47,295 bases of DNA, taken from positions 1-47,295 of the forward strand of contig JANQLS010000201.1 in the NCBI GenBank assembly GCA_028280485.1, given 5' to 3'. Positions 18,152 to 26,348 of the stretch are shown here, piece by piece. The notes beneath the pieces were generated by a model. That model searched no databases. It saw nothing but the letters and a program-made list of their open reading frames with translations, and was not told where the DNA came from. Within the stretch, counting starts at the first letter, position 1, and each line of letters begins with the position of its first letter. This stretch comes from Planctomycetota bacterium. GTDB taxonomy: Bacteria; Planctomycetota; UBA8108; JACQVS01. The position numbers and the translations under genes were made by a program.

Positions 18152-20014
18152 GTGAGCCTCCCCGAATCTTCTCCAGGACCCGAAGATCAGTTGTCACCTG
18201 AAGAGAATAAACCCTTAGAGCAACAAGCCAAGAGCGATTCCAGCGATGAGGCTTCTTCAGCTTCACTCGCTGAATCTCCCACACCGGCTGAATCTCCAAC
18301 ACCTAAAGATGCTTCATCGGGAGAGGTTTTTAAGTCTTCGGATCCATCCGAGGCTGTTTCCTCTGAGACGGTTCCACCTGGGACAATTCCGGATGGGACA
18401 GTTCCGGATGAGGAGGCAACTCTAAATTCTCCATTCTCTGACTATCCAAGTTTAACACCAAAATCACCCAGTTTGGGCTTTGATCCCGAGCGACTCGGGC
18501 CTCAGCCTTCAAAAGTCGTGTTTGTCCCTTCAAGCATTCAAAGTTTGAGGCCTCGTCTCTGGCGAAAAAAAGAGGTCGTCATCGATTTCGAAAGAGGGAC
18601 GATCGAGATGGGGAAGCAAAAAATTTCGTTTGGAAACCTCATCTTGCTGGAAATACGCCATGGTTTCTTCGGAGCTAGTGATGGGCAGCAATGGATCCAA
18701 TTCGATGCTTCCGAATATCGTGACTCCCAGGGTTTACCTCTCGTTTCTCGCCGGGGTCAGATTCGTCCCTCCTTCCACTTTGTGTTAGATCGTTTACGTC
18801 AAGGCTTTCGTCCGATTCAGGAAGCTCGAGGGGCTGATTTTCGCTGGCAGCCGGAATTCGATCTGAGATTTAAGGTGAGCCTCGATCCGATGATGGTTTT
18901 CTTTACCTTGATCAGCATCGGTATATTCTTTGGCTTTGAGTTGATTCAGTATCAAAGACTTCCGCTCAAGGATCTCGATGGAGGCCTGGGAATCTTTTTA
19001 ATTTCCATGGTTCTCGCCTTGGTGGGTTTTATCTGTTGGCGCTATTTCTCGCGGGTGAAAATCGATGAGCACGGCATTCATTGGAGCCGGCCGTTTTTCA
19101 AAAAGTTCATCCCTTGGTCTGAAGTCCAGACGCATCGACACCAGGGCTTAGAAGTTGAGTTTGAATCGAGCGCAAATAAAACCGTCACTCTCAACTTAGG
19201 AAGCTTAGAAGTGACGGGGCAGCAGATGGTGATTCGACGAGGGATGCGCCCTTACCTCACTCCTCTTGGACATCACTTCTTTAAGTGGGTCTCCTCTCAA
19301 GCGCCGGAAGGGGAGGTTATCCCCCTTCAAGTAAAGGGAGGCCAGCGCTGGTACGCTCGTCTGTGGATCTTTTTGTTGGTGATGGCGAATGTCCTCGGTT
19401 TCCTGCTCTCCCGCCCGGAAGGCGAGAAAGTCGGTCGCCTCGAAGATTTTTATTACCTTTTACTGCGGGCACAGGGCTGTCGGACTGAAAATTCTTTCGA
19501 AGAACCCCTGAGGTTTTTCTCCGCGCTCTTCTTGCATCGGGACGAAGTGCACTTGGCTTTCAATATGCTGGTATTGGCCTGTCTCGCTCCCTGGATGGGG
19601 AGGATTTACGGCTGGGGCCGAGCGACCCTTCATTACTTTTTGGGAGGGATTTTGGGGAATGTCCTCGCGCACTTATACTTTTTGGTAGAAACCTTCAATC
19701 CCTCGATTTTCAACGTCTTGGGTTTTGATTTAAGTCGTTTTATTAGTGGGTCTTATGTCGGGTTTCCCTTCATTTCTATCGGGGCCTCCACCGCGGTCTT
19801 AGGCATGATTGGTTCCCTTCTCGGAGCCGTTTACCGTCGCCCCCAAAGGATCCCCTTAGCAGTTCGAGCCCGATTTCGATGGGCGATTCCGGTTGTTGTC
19901 TTTTTGACGATGGCGATGGGGATGGCGATTAAAAACATCGATAATGGAGCCCATTTCGGGGGCTTTTTGGCGGGGATGATCCTGACTTTCCTCATTCCTC
20001 CGCCTAAAAATTAA
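18152..20014 (+). CDS. Rhomboid-family intramembrane serine protease with long N-terminal region
   Basis: This 620-residue protein starts at GTG. Residues 1-130 are Ser/Pro/Glu-rich with short repeats (AESPTP twice; PPGTIPDGTVPDEE) and are probably disordered. Two helices near 247-265 and 278-297 frame a PH-like beta segment (DEHGIHWSRPFFKKFIPWSEV). The rhomboid core follows from about 405, with Asn471 in HLAFNML, the catalytic Ser546 in SIGASTAVLG and the catalytic His601 in GAHFGGFLAG, so it is predicted active. Rhomboids cut membrane proteins within the bilayer. It lies next to an M48 protease gene on the opposite strand, so this is a small envelope-proteolysis locus. The TM count and the PH-like reading are tentative. 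Confidence 0.85.
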   Translation: MSLPESSPGPEDQLSPEENKPLEQQAKSDSSDEASSASLAESPTPAESPTPKDASSGEVFKSSDPSEAVSSETVPPGTIPDGTVPDEEATLNSPFSDYPSLTPKSPSLGFDPERLGPQPSKVVFVPSSIQSLRPRLWRKKEVVIDFERGTIEMGKQKISFGNLILLEIRHGFFGASDGQQWIQFDASEYRDSQGLPLVSRRGQIRPSFHFVLDRLRQGFRPIQEARGADFRWQPEFDLRFKVSLDPMMVFFTLISIGIFFGFELIQYQRLPLKDLDGGLGIFLISMVLALVGFICWRYFSRVKIDEHGIHWSRPFFKKFIPWSEVQTHRHQGLEVEFESSANKTVTLNLGSLEVTGQQMVIRRGMRPYLTPLGHHFFKWVSSQAPEGEVIPLQVKGGQRWYARLWIFLLVMANVLGFLLSRPEGEKVGRLEDFYYLLLRAQGCRTENSFEEPLRFFSALFLHRDEVHLAFNMLVLACLAPWMGRIYGWGRATLHYFLGGILGNVLAHLYFLVETFNPSIFNVLGFDLSRFISGSYVGFPFISIGASTAVLGMIGSLLGAVYRRPQRIPLAVRARFRWAIPVVVFLTMAMGMAIKNIDNGAHFGGFLAGMILTFLIPPPKN

Positions 20015-20127
20015 GCTCCTCCGAAAAAAATTTCCCGCGCTTATTTCCCGGATGCGGGGCTAAACTGGAGGCAATACTTAACTATGGAACGTGTATACCC
20101 CTTAGGGTTCTTCATGGACCCTTTGAG

Positions 20128-20176
20128 GTTGAGCTGAGGGTAGGGCCTATTCCCACGATAATACGGGCAGCTCAAC
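20128..20176 (+). promoter_or_regulatory. Leader hairpin upstream of the HTH-dockerin gene
   Basis: Perfect 9-bp arms GTTGAGCTG (20128-20136) and CAGCTCAAC (20168-20176) enclose about 31 bases and end 23 bases before the ATG at 20200. It could be a 5' UTR structure or an operator for the downstream regulator. No riboswitch family is recognised. Confidence 0.3.
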
Positions 20177-20199
20177 TCGGTCAGGTTTACGGTGAAATT

Positions 20200-21432
20200 A
20201 TGGTTACCAGAGAAAACGGTCAAATGAACGGCTTGGGAACTGGGAATGGTTCATCCGAACTTCTCCTCAATCGCTTAGCGACCAGTATCGTCGACGAGTC
20301 TTTACCTCTCAAAGAGGTCGAGAGAGAGTTGCGGGGCACCGTAGCCGATATCGCCGTCCGACAGCGGGGAATCAATAAGAAAGAACTCGCCAGCCGTTGT
20401 GGGGTCACCGAAAAAAGTATCGAAAACTACCTCAAAGAAACTCGCACCAATCCAAAGTCACCCGATCGAGAAATTGTGCGACTTCTACAAGACCAAGCCT
20501 TAAGCCTGGAAGAAGTCTACGAAGCCGTTTTCCCTGTGCTCAGTATGGAGAGAAATTTCGGCTTAGATGACGTGAAAAGGATTTTGGATAAACTCCTTAA
20601 AACTGGAGAGATCACCGAACTCTCCGGTAGGCGCTACAAAGCTGCCTCCGGCCCTTCCATCCGCTGTCCGATGACTCCCGAAGCCTACCGGGGCCTCGTC
20701 GATCAAAAGGCGAAAGATTTAGATTACATCGTCCTCAAACAAAAAGAGGTCGAAGATAGCGATCTGGGCGAAGATAAAATGAAGCGCTATTCGCGCTCAG
20801 TCGATGGCACCAGTTTGATCCGTATCGATTTCACGGTCGATATCCCAGAAGAAGATCTAGCCGATTTTTACGAAAAGCTCTCTTCTCAAATCGCTAAAAT
20901 GACTCTCAAGTACGAGAAAAAGAAGGGGAAATCGCGAGTCCGGTTGCTCTTGGGGCTCCGTAACGTAGTTTCCTTACTTTTAGCCACTCTGCTCACGTTC
21001 CTCCCCGCCGGGAACTTGATGACCGAGGAAGACGATCAGAGCTGGGAGCTCGATAACGTTGCTCCAGTAGGGGCCGCTGATCTCAAAGGACCCGAAGAGA
21101 GTTGGGAACTCGATTTCGAAGAAGAACCACCTCTGGGTGAAGGTCCGCGAACGGGACTCCAGCAAGTCTTCTTTATCCGCGGGGATGTAAATTCCGATTA
21201 CCGTATCGATGTGACGGATGCGACCGATCTCCTGAGCCATATTTTCCTCGCTGAGCCCGTCAACTGTGAAGATGCCGGGGATGTCGACGATAATGGTAAG
21301 CTCGAGCTTCCTGATCCGGTCAATATCCTCAAGTTCCTCTTCGTTGAAGATTTCCAAACCGTCAACGAAATGGGAATGGGCCCCACGGTCGATTCCACAG
21401 AAGATAGCCTCGAGTGTCTTAGCGGAATCTGA
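20200..21432 (+). CDS. HTH - transmembrane - dockerin fusion protein
   Basis: This 410-residue protein has an unusual order of domains. The N-terminal part contains a helix-turn-helix (about 57-80: INKKELASRCGVTEKSIENYL) and a second winged-helix-like segment (about 88-150: LSLEEVYEAVFPVLSMERNF then VKRILDKLLKTGEITEL). A charged helical region leads to one hydrophobic segment (about 253-272: NVVSLLLATLLTFLPAG). Beyond it lie a duplicated acidic WELD motif (SWELDNV, SWELDFE) and a dockerin-like pair of EF-hand loops (GDVNSDYRIDVTD at about 328 and GDVDDNGKLELPD at about 360). Topology would put DNA-binding domains inside and the calcium-type dockerin outside, as in one-component ToxR/CadC-like sensors. 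This role is inferred. The gene stands alone and ends before a strong terminator. Confidence 0.75.
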   Translation: MVTRENGQMNGLGTGNGSSELLLNRLATSIVDESLPLKEVERELRGTVADIAVRQRGINKKELASRCGVTEKSIENYLKETRTNPKSPDREIVRLLQDQALSLEEVYEAVFPVLSMERNFGLDDVKRILDKLLKTGEITELSGRRYKAASGPSIRCPMTPEAYRGLVDQKAKDLDYIVLKQKEVEDSDLGEDKMKRYSRSVDGTSLIRIDFTVDIPEEDLADFYEKLSSQIAKMTLKYEKKKGKSRVRLLLGLRNVVSLLLATLLTFLPAGNLMTEEDDQSWELDNVAPVGAADLKGPEESWELDFEEEPPLGEGPRTGLQQVFFIRGDVNSDYRIDVTDATDLLSHIFLAEPVNCEDAGDVDDNGKLELPDPVNILKFLFVEDFQTVNEMGMGPTVDSTEDSLECLSGI

Positions 21433-21450
21433 TCCCGCACCTGTCCCGTG

Positions 21451-21486
21451 CCCGACCTTGGGCCCGACCTTAGGCCCGACCTTGGG
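21451..21486 (+). repeat. Three tandem 12-bp repeats
   Basis: The unit CCCGACCTTGGG occurs three times in direct tandem (the middle copy has A for G at position 10), directly after the stop at 21432. The outer flanks TGTCCCGTGCCC and GGGCAGGGGACA can pair with one mismatch, so the whole forms a hairpin-like structure just ahead of the terminator. Confidence 0.8.
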
Positions 21487-21517
21487 CAGGGGACACTTAA
21501 GCGCCCCAAAGTCAGTA

Positions 21518-21573
21518 AAAATCGAAAAAAACCTGAGACTCAGCTACCTGAGTCTCAGGTTTTTTTCGATTTT
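21518..21573. terminator. Strong bidirectional intrinsic terminator
   Basis: A perfect 26-bp inverted repeat (arms 21518-21543 and 21548-21573, loop CTAC) has the GC core CCTGAGACTCAG and a run of seven T on the exit side, mirrored by seven A on the entry side. It ends the HTH-dockerin transcript and could also stop transcription from the other direction. Confidence 0.93.
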
Positions 21574-21833
21574 AGCTGAATCGTCATCCAACAATTTTTC
21601 TCGGTTCTAAAAGGTTCTTGTAGGCAGTCTTGCGTCCGGCTTAGGTCTTTGTTCTAATCTCCGTTTGATCTCGGCCGATCGCGGGGGGAGAGACCCTGCC
21701 GTGTGGCGACAACATGGCATAACTATAGACATCGCTATAGGTATTGCCATTTTCGATCGAAGGCCCTTTTCTTGGCCTTCAGAGTAGCCTAAAGATTTCA
21801 ATTTTTACCCCTCCGTTGGGGAGAGAGCCGTAA

Positions 21834-24053
21834 TTGCTGATGAGTCAAGCAAGTGATGTTTTGAACGACTTCAGGGACCTGATCGAACAAAAAAATTGGA
21901 CCGGCCTTGAAGAAGCCTGGGCCCAAGCTATCGAGAATGTCGGGGATGGAGATCTGCCTCCGCTTCAGGGCTTCCTCGTCGCTTCTGAAGCTTTGATCAT
22001 CGGTTCAGAAAAAGCCAAGGCTGATGTGCTGATCGATTTGACCCTCCCTCTCTACGAAGGGAAGTGTGATCCGGAAGAATACATCCAGCTTTTACGCTTC
22101 CGCTGTCTGGCTGCTCCCGATGACACCAAGATTCGCCAAAAGTTTATGCAAGCCTTTCTGGCTCACTACGGTGAGGGTTCAACCGAAGCCGAGTTCTTGA
22201 AGTTTTCGGAAATGGATCGAGCGATCGATATTTCGAAAGCCTTTATCGCCTTGGACCGCTGGATGAGTTTCCGCCCGGGTTCCTATGTCTTTCACCCCTC
22301 TGGTTGGGGTGCCGGAAGGGTAGAATCGGTCGACACGCTTTTGAAGCAAGCGATTGTCAATCTCGAGAAAAAATCCAATCATAGAATGGGCTTAGAGGCG
22401 ATGGCGAGTGTGCTTCAGCCCGTGCCTCCCAATCACTTCCTCGTTTTGAGATTCGAGGGGGGGGATGGAATCCGTCAACGCATCGATGAAGATCCCGTCG
22501 ATCTGTTCAGAGTTATCCTCGATAGCTTCAGAAATCCGATGCCTCTCAAGGATATCAAAGAGCAAGTTTGCCCCGAGTTTATCACCGCTAAAAATTGGTC
22601 GAAGTGGTGGACTAAAGCTAAGAAACAATTACGTGCGGATGGCCACTTCCGAATCGGAGATCGATCACCCTACATCGTTGAGAAGCTCGAAAGAGTGGTT
22701 TCCTACGAAGAAGAGCTCCTTAGAAATTTCAAAAAAGAACCTTGGTCGAAACGTCGTGCGCTCGCCAAGAAAGTCTTGAAAGATGGTGGGACCGAATTTC
22801 CCCAACTCTACGAAGAAATTCAATCTGAATTCGTTCGCTACGCCGCGACGGGTTCGGATGCGGAGTCTCTGGGAGCTGCTTGTTTGTTAGAGCTCCATTC
22901 GCTCGTCCCTGAGGGTGAAAGTTCGCCCGTGGAAGTTGTCCTGAAAAGGTCTTCCGACGTGGTCAAAACGATCCGTGAACTCGAGGGAGCGGAAGAGCAA
23001 CGAGAAGCTGTTTCTCGGTGCCAAAAGGTTCTGCCAGATGATTGGCCGAAGATCGCTGAAAGCCTGTGGGCTGAATCCAGCGATGCCGTGCGGGAAGCAT
23101 TGGTCGACATCGTCGAAGAATCGAGCCCCCTTGCAGAAACATTGGGAACGAGAGTTCAGGGAGCCATCGCCAGTCCCCGCCAAGGAGCGGAGCTCTTCAT
23201 TTGGGCGATTAAAAAATACCTGGATGACAACGCTAAGGGATTCATGAAATCAAAGATTGAATCTCTGACGGCCTTACAATCGGTCAATCGTATCCTCGAT
23301 TTATTAGATTTTGTTTTCCTTAAAAACGAACGTGAAAAGAGCAACGAATTTGCGGCGCTTTTAAGAACGGGTCGAACCCTGATCGGCGGAAAGCGTCTGC
23401 CGATTTTTGAGCAAGCTGTCAAGGAAGGCGACAAGAGGGCGATCCGGGATCTCTACAAGCGCTTATTAAAATCAGAAGGCCCTGCTGAAAACCAACGCAT
23501 CGAACTTCTCGATGTCATGACGAAGGCCAGTCCCGAGCTTACGAAGAAAGAAGAGAAGCCGATTTGGGAACAAGAAGTTATCTTCACAACTCAGGCGGGT
23601 CTCAGTAAGCACCGGGCCGAACTTCGAGAGATCATGGAAGAGCGTCTGCCAGAAGTTTTCAAAGACATCGGTCGGGCCGCTGAATTCGGTGACTTAAGAG
23701 AGAATGCCGAATACAAAGCAGCCCTCGAACAGCGCGATTTCTTAACCAAGAAGGGTGAAGAAATGCGTGAAGAGATCGATTTAGCTAAATTGATCACCCC
23801 GGATATGCTCAAAGATGATGAAGTCACCCTGGGTGCGAAGATCCAGGCTAAGATGCTTTCGAGCGATCAAGAAGTGAGCTACACCATTTTAGGCCCATGG
23901 GATGGCGGACCCGATGAGGGAATCCTCAGTTATAAATCACCCATCGCCCGTTTTTTCCTGGGAGCACACGTTGGGGATGTCGTCGAAGTTGAGCTTCCTT
24001 CAGGGAGTGAAGAGTACGAGATCCTTCAAGTTGAATCCGGCCTAGCGGAATGA
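21834..24053 (+). CDS. greA: GreA-type transcription elongation factor with long N-terminal extension
   Basis: Only the last 160 residues (about 580-739) of this 739-residue protein are a GreA/GreB factor: a coiled coil with the acidic tip GDLRENAEY (Asp620, Glu623) and a C-terminal FKBP-like domain. GreA restarts backtracked RNA polymerase by stimulating transcript cleavage. The 580-residue helical N-terminal region resembles the extension of the chlamydial GreA and its PVC relatives; its role is not known. The frame opens TTG-CTG-ATG; GGGAGAG favours TTG at 21834, while ATG at 21840 would shorten it by two residues. The stop overlaps the next gene by four bases (ATGA). Confidence 0.9.
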   Translation: MLMSQASDVLNDFRDLIEQKNWTGLEEAWAQAIENVGDGDLPPLQGFLVASEALIIGSEKAKADVLIDLTLPLYEGKCDPEEYIQLLRFRCLAAPDDTKIRQKFMQAFLAHYGEGSTEAEFLKFSEMDRAIDISKAFIALDRWMSFRPGSYVFHPSGWGAGRVESVDTLLKQAIVNLEKKSNHRMGLEAMASVLQPVPPNHFLVLRFEGGDGIRQRIDEDPVDLFRVILDSFRNPMPLKDIKEQVCPEFITAKNWSKWWTKAKKQLRADGHFRIGDRSPYIVEKLERVVSYEEELLRNFKKEPWSKRRALAKKVLKDGGTEFPQLYEEIQSEFVRYAATGSDAESLGAACLLELHSLVPEGESSPVEVVLKRSSDVVKTIRELEGAEEQREAVSRCQKVLPDDWPKIAESLWAESSDAVREALVDIVEESSPLAETLGTRVQGAIASPRQGAELFIWAIKKYLDDNAKGFMKSKIESLTALQSVNRILDLLDFVFLKNEREKSNEFAALLRTGRTLIGGKRLPIFEQAVKEGDKRAIRDLYKRLLKSEGPAENQRIELLDVMTKASPELTKKEEKPIWEQEVIFTTQAGLSKHRAELREIMEERLPEVFKDIGRAAEFGDLRENAEYKAALEQRDFLTKKGEEMREEIDLAKLITPDMLKDDEVTLGAKIQAKMLSSDQEVSYTILGPWDGGPDEGILSYKSPIARFFLGAHVGDVVEVELPSGSEEYEILQVESGLAE

Positions 24054-24466
24054 TCAAAAAGGTTCGAACTACTCGAGTTTACCGTTTCAATGCGGGACAT
24101 CGACTTCACGACCCTCAACGTGAAGAACAGTGGAATCGAACTATCTACGGGAAGTGCAGTAATGAGGGAGGGCACGGTCACAACTATAGACTAGAAGTGA
24201 CAGTAGAAGGTTCTCCCGATCCAGAGACGGGTTGGGTGATCTCTCCCCAATTGATGGATTCTATCGTCGACCGTGAAGTCCTCGAGCCCCTCGATCATCG
24301 AAATCTAAACGATGTTTTAGATCTTAGTGTAGCCCCCGTTCCTACCAGTGAAGTTTTGGGGATTGAGATTTGGCAAAAGCTTAAATCTCAATTTCCTCCC
24401 TCCTCACCTCTGTTTCGAATTATCCTCCACGAAACCGATAAAAACGTTTTTGAATATTACGGTTAA
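24050..24466 (+). CDS. 6-pyruvoyl-tetrahydropterin synthase / QueD family, copy 1
   Basis: This 138-residue protein belongs to the PTPS/6-carboxytetrahydropterin synthase family, which acts on dihydroneopterin triphosphate in queuosine or biopterin synthesis. Zinc ligands are seen in AGHRL and in GGHGHNY, the catalytic Cys in YGKCSNEGG and the Asp-His pair in LDHRNLND. The pattern GKCxNxxGHGHNY is closer to the eukaryotic-type PTPS than to short QueD enzymes. It starts within the stop of greA (ATGA), an odd partner, which suggests co-translation. A second family member faces it at 24660-25097. Confidence 0.88.
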   Translation: MIKKVRTTRVYRFNAGHRLHDPQREEQWNRTIYGKCSNEGGHGHNYRLEVTVEGSPDPETGWVISPQLMDSIVDREVLEPLDHRNLNDVLDLSVAPVPTSEVLGIEIWQKLKSQFPPSSPLFRIILHETDKNVFEYYG

Positions 24467-24480
24467 CACTTTATATCGAT

Positions 24481-24636
24481 TTAATAAGCCCGGAGCGTAA
24501 GCGACGGGACATGTTTAAGCTCTTGCTAACGTGCCTTATGGTTGGGAGCTAATTTCCTTAGCTGTTTGTAAAATTATATCAAGATGGAACTCTTCACGAT
24601 GACGTGATCCCGTCGCTTACGCTCCGGGCTTATTAA
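24481..24636. mobile_element. REP/MITE-like element with 29-bp perfect inverted ends, copy A
   Basis: The first 29 bases (24481-24509) and the last 29 (24608-24636) are exact reverse complements and contain the core GGAGCGTAAGCGACGGG. The 98-base interior shows no ORF. It fills the gap between the two convergent PTPS genes. The same ends, with a different interior, recur at 28331-28471. It resembles paired REP palindromes or a miniature transposable element; no transposase is present here. Confidence 0.85.
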
Positions 24637-24659
24637 TGGATTGGCTTACGTTGTTATAT

Positions 24660-25097
24660 TCACCCCGAATACTCGGCATAAATCGTGGGGCACTCATAAA
24701 GCTTCAGGCGGTGCAACTTGCAGTTCTCTTCTTCGAAGCGCGGAGCGAGCCAATTCCACATTTGAATAACTAAATTTTCACAGGTGGGAACTAAACGATC
24801 GAATCCTTCGACCTCTTTGTTGATAAACCGATGATCGAAGCGTTGGATGATCTCCTTTTTAATGATCTGATCGACGGTTTTTAAGTTGAGAACCATGCCG
24901 GTTTCAGCCGAGATTTCTCCGGAAACGGAAACTTCTAATTCGTAATTGTGTCCGTGTCCATAGGGATTGAAACACGCTCCGAAGACTTCTCGATTTTTTT
25001 CATCGGACCAATCGGGATTGGCGTAGCGATGAGAAGCACAGAAGCTCGCTTTTCGAGTGATCAGGACGTGACCTGTTGGTGGGATCGGTTCAGACAT
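24660..25097 (-). CDS. 6-pyruvoyl-tetrahydropterin synthase / QueD family, copy 2
   Basis: This is a second PTPS-like enzyme, 145 residues from the ATG at 25097 (MSEPIPPTG). An upstream in-frame start at 25169 would add 24 residues inside the preceding SDR gene and is less likely. The active-site elements are complete: CASHRY, FGACFNPYGHGHNY and FDHRFIN, followed by PTCENLVIQMWNWL and a C-terminal LYECPTIYAEYSG. The match to eukaryotic PTPS (TGMVxNL and others) is strong. It lies 10 bases after the SDR stop on the same strand; PTPS and SDR enzymes can act in sequence in pterin synthesis (sepiapterin-reductase-like SDRs), so a tetrahydropterin role is possible but inferred. Confidence 0.88.
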   Translation of the reverse strand: MSEPIPPTGHVLITRKASFCASHRYANPDWSDEKNREVFGACFNPYGHGHNYELEVSVSGEISAETGMVLNLKTVDQIIKKEIIQRFDHRFINKEVEGFDRLVPTCENLVIQMWNWLAPRFEEENCKLHRLKLYECPTIYAEYSG

Positions 25098-25107
25098 GAG
25101 TGAGTTT

Positions 25108-25848
25108 TTAAAGGGATATACCACCGTCGATCGTAATGATCGATCCCGTGATCCATTTTGAGGGGGCACTTGCTAAATAATAAACTAACGAAGCAATTTC
25201 TTCGGGAGTTCCCACTCGACCGAGGGGATGGAAGGGGCCCATCGCTTCCATTTGGGCCGATCGATCGCCTTCACCGTGAATGGGGGTGTCGACCACCCCG
25301 GGGCAGATGGCGACACAACGAATTTGTCGTTGGGCTTCTTCCAGGGCGATACTCTTAGTGAGAGAGACCAATGCTGCTTTTGAAGCCGAGTAAGCTGCGT
25401 AACCGGCGATAGGACGAATGCCTAAAGTGGAGGCATTGTTGATGATCACCCCTTGAGTTTTTTCTAACGGGTTGAGAGCTGCACGTGCGAGGTAGAGAGG
25501 GCCCAATACGTTGATCGACAGCTGTTGTTCCCACTCTTCGGTGGTGCTCTCTCTGGCGGAGCCTCCGCAATAGACGGCTGCGTTGTTGAAGAGGACATCT
25601 AAACGGCCGAAAGCTTCTTCCGTCATACTGACGGCGAGCTCGGCTTCCGCTTGATCCTCTTGACGGCAGTTGATGACCAAAGGCTCTCCCCAGCCAGCTT
25701 GGGTGATTTCTTCTGCGACGCTTTCGAGCTTGGCTCGAGTTCGGCCTAAGAGGCTTACCTGGTAACCGTTCTGGGCGAAATGAAGGGCGGTGGCTCTACC
25801 TATCCCGGAGCCGCCTCCGGTGATGAGCGCAGCGGGAGCTTTACTCAA
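25108..25848 (-). CDS. Short-chain dehydrogenase/reductase
   Basis: This classical SDR has 246 residues. The NAD(P)-binding motif TGGGSGIGRA lies at the N-terminus, then LFNNAAVY, the catalytic Ser in NNAST and the Tyr-Lys pair in YSASKAAL, and a C-terminal GSIITIDGGISL typical of FabG-like enzymes. The substrate is not shown. It starts with TTG overlapping the TGA of the upstream small gene (TTGA), and a PTPS-like gene follows 10 bases later, so the three probably form an operon. With the PTPS partner a pterin ketone substrate is conceivable. Confidence 0.9.
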   Translation of the reverse strand: MSKAPAALITGGGSGIGRATALHFAQNGYQVSLLGRTRAKLESVAEEITQAGWGEPLVINCRQEDQAEAELAVSMTEEAFGRLDVLFNNAAVYCGGSARESTTEEWEQQLSINVLGPLYLARAALNPLEKTQGVIINNASTLGIRPIAGYAAYSASKAALVSLTKSIALEEAQRQIRCVAICPGVVDTPIHGEGDRSAQMEAMGPFHPLGRVGTPEEIASLVYYLASAPSKWITGSIITIDGGISL

Positions 25849-26162
25849 CGTTTCTTACTCAACTTCTTGAGTTCGTGGAGGAGATCGGAGTAGTAGCTAC
25901 CGTAGGCTGCAGATCGGGGGTCGCCTCCGGCAGGGCTCGGGTTGCGAGTTCCGCTTTTAACCCAAAGGTATTCTTTCGAACCCCACTTCGAGATCGTCCC
26001 TTCCACGATTTCATTTAACTTTTTGGTTCGGTCGAGCCACTGCGAAAAATTGGGGGCGTCAGACTTTCCGCCGAATTCATCACCGTCATCCAAATATTGA
26101 GGGTGGAGTTGTTTAAAGATATCGGTGGCATCAGCTTTGATTGTTTTTTTGTAGTCGGCCAC
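25845..26162 (-). CDS. Small conserved-looking protein of unknown function
   Basis: This 105-residue protein starts at GTG with a good AGGAG seven bases before it. I do not recognise a family. It is mostly hydrophilic with a probable helical N-terminal part (KKTIKADATDIFKQLHPQYL), a middle rich in Trp/Gly/Asp (SKWGSKEYLWVKSGTRN) and a C-terminal helix (YYSDLLHELKKLSKKR). There is no signal peptide or membrane segment. It overlaps the SDR start by four bases and heads that operon. Confidence 0.7.
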   Translation of the reverse strand: MADYKKTIKADATDIFKQLHPQYLDDGDEFGGKSDAPNFSQWLDRTKKLNEIVEGTISKWGSKEYLWVKSGTRNPSPAGGDPRSAAYGSYYSDLLHELKKLSKKR

Positions 26163-26186
26163 GGCTTCACTCCTATTTCGTTAAAG

Positions 26187-26208
26187 ACCTGGATTCCAAG
26201 ATCCAGGT
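26187..26208 (-). promoter_or_regulatory. Small inverted repeat in leader of the SDR/PTPS operon
   Basis: Arms ACCTGGAT (26187-26194) and ATCCAGGT (26201-26208) flank TCCAAG, about 25 bases upstream of the GTG start at 26162. It could be an operator or a leader hairpin; no regulator is assigned. Confidence 0.3.
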
Positions 26209-26348
26209 GCTTAAACAGTTATATAAGCAGTCCTCTGAAGATTGGAATTGCTTTTTAAGTTCGTTTTTCCTTGGAGTTAGGATGGCCTTTTCACGCTAAA
26301 AACTCAAGTGAAGGGAAGAAATATTCTGGAGTGAGGGTCAATGAATCT

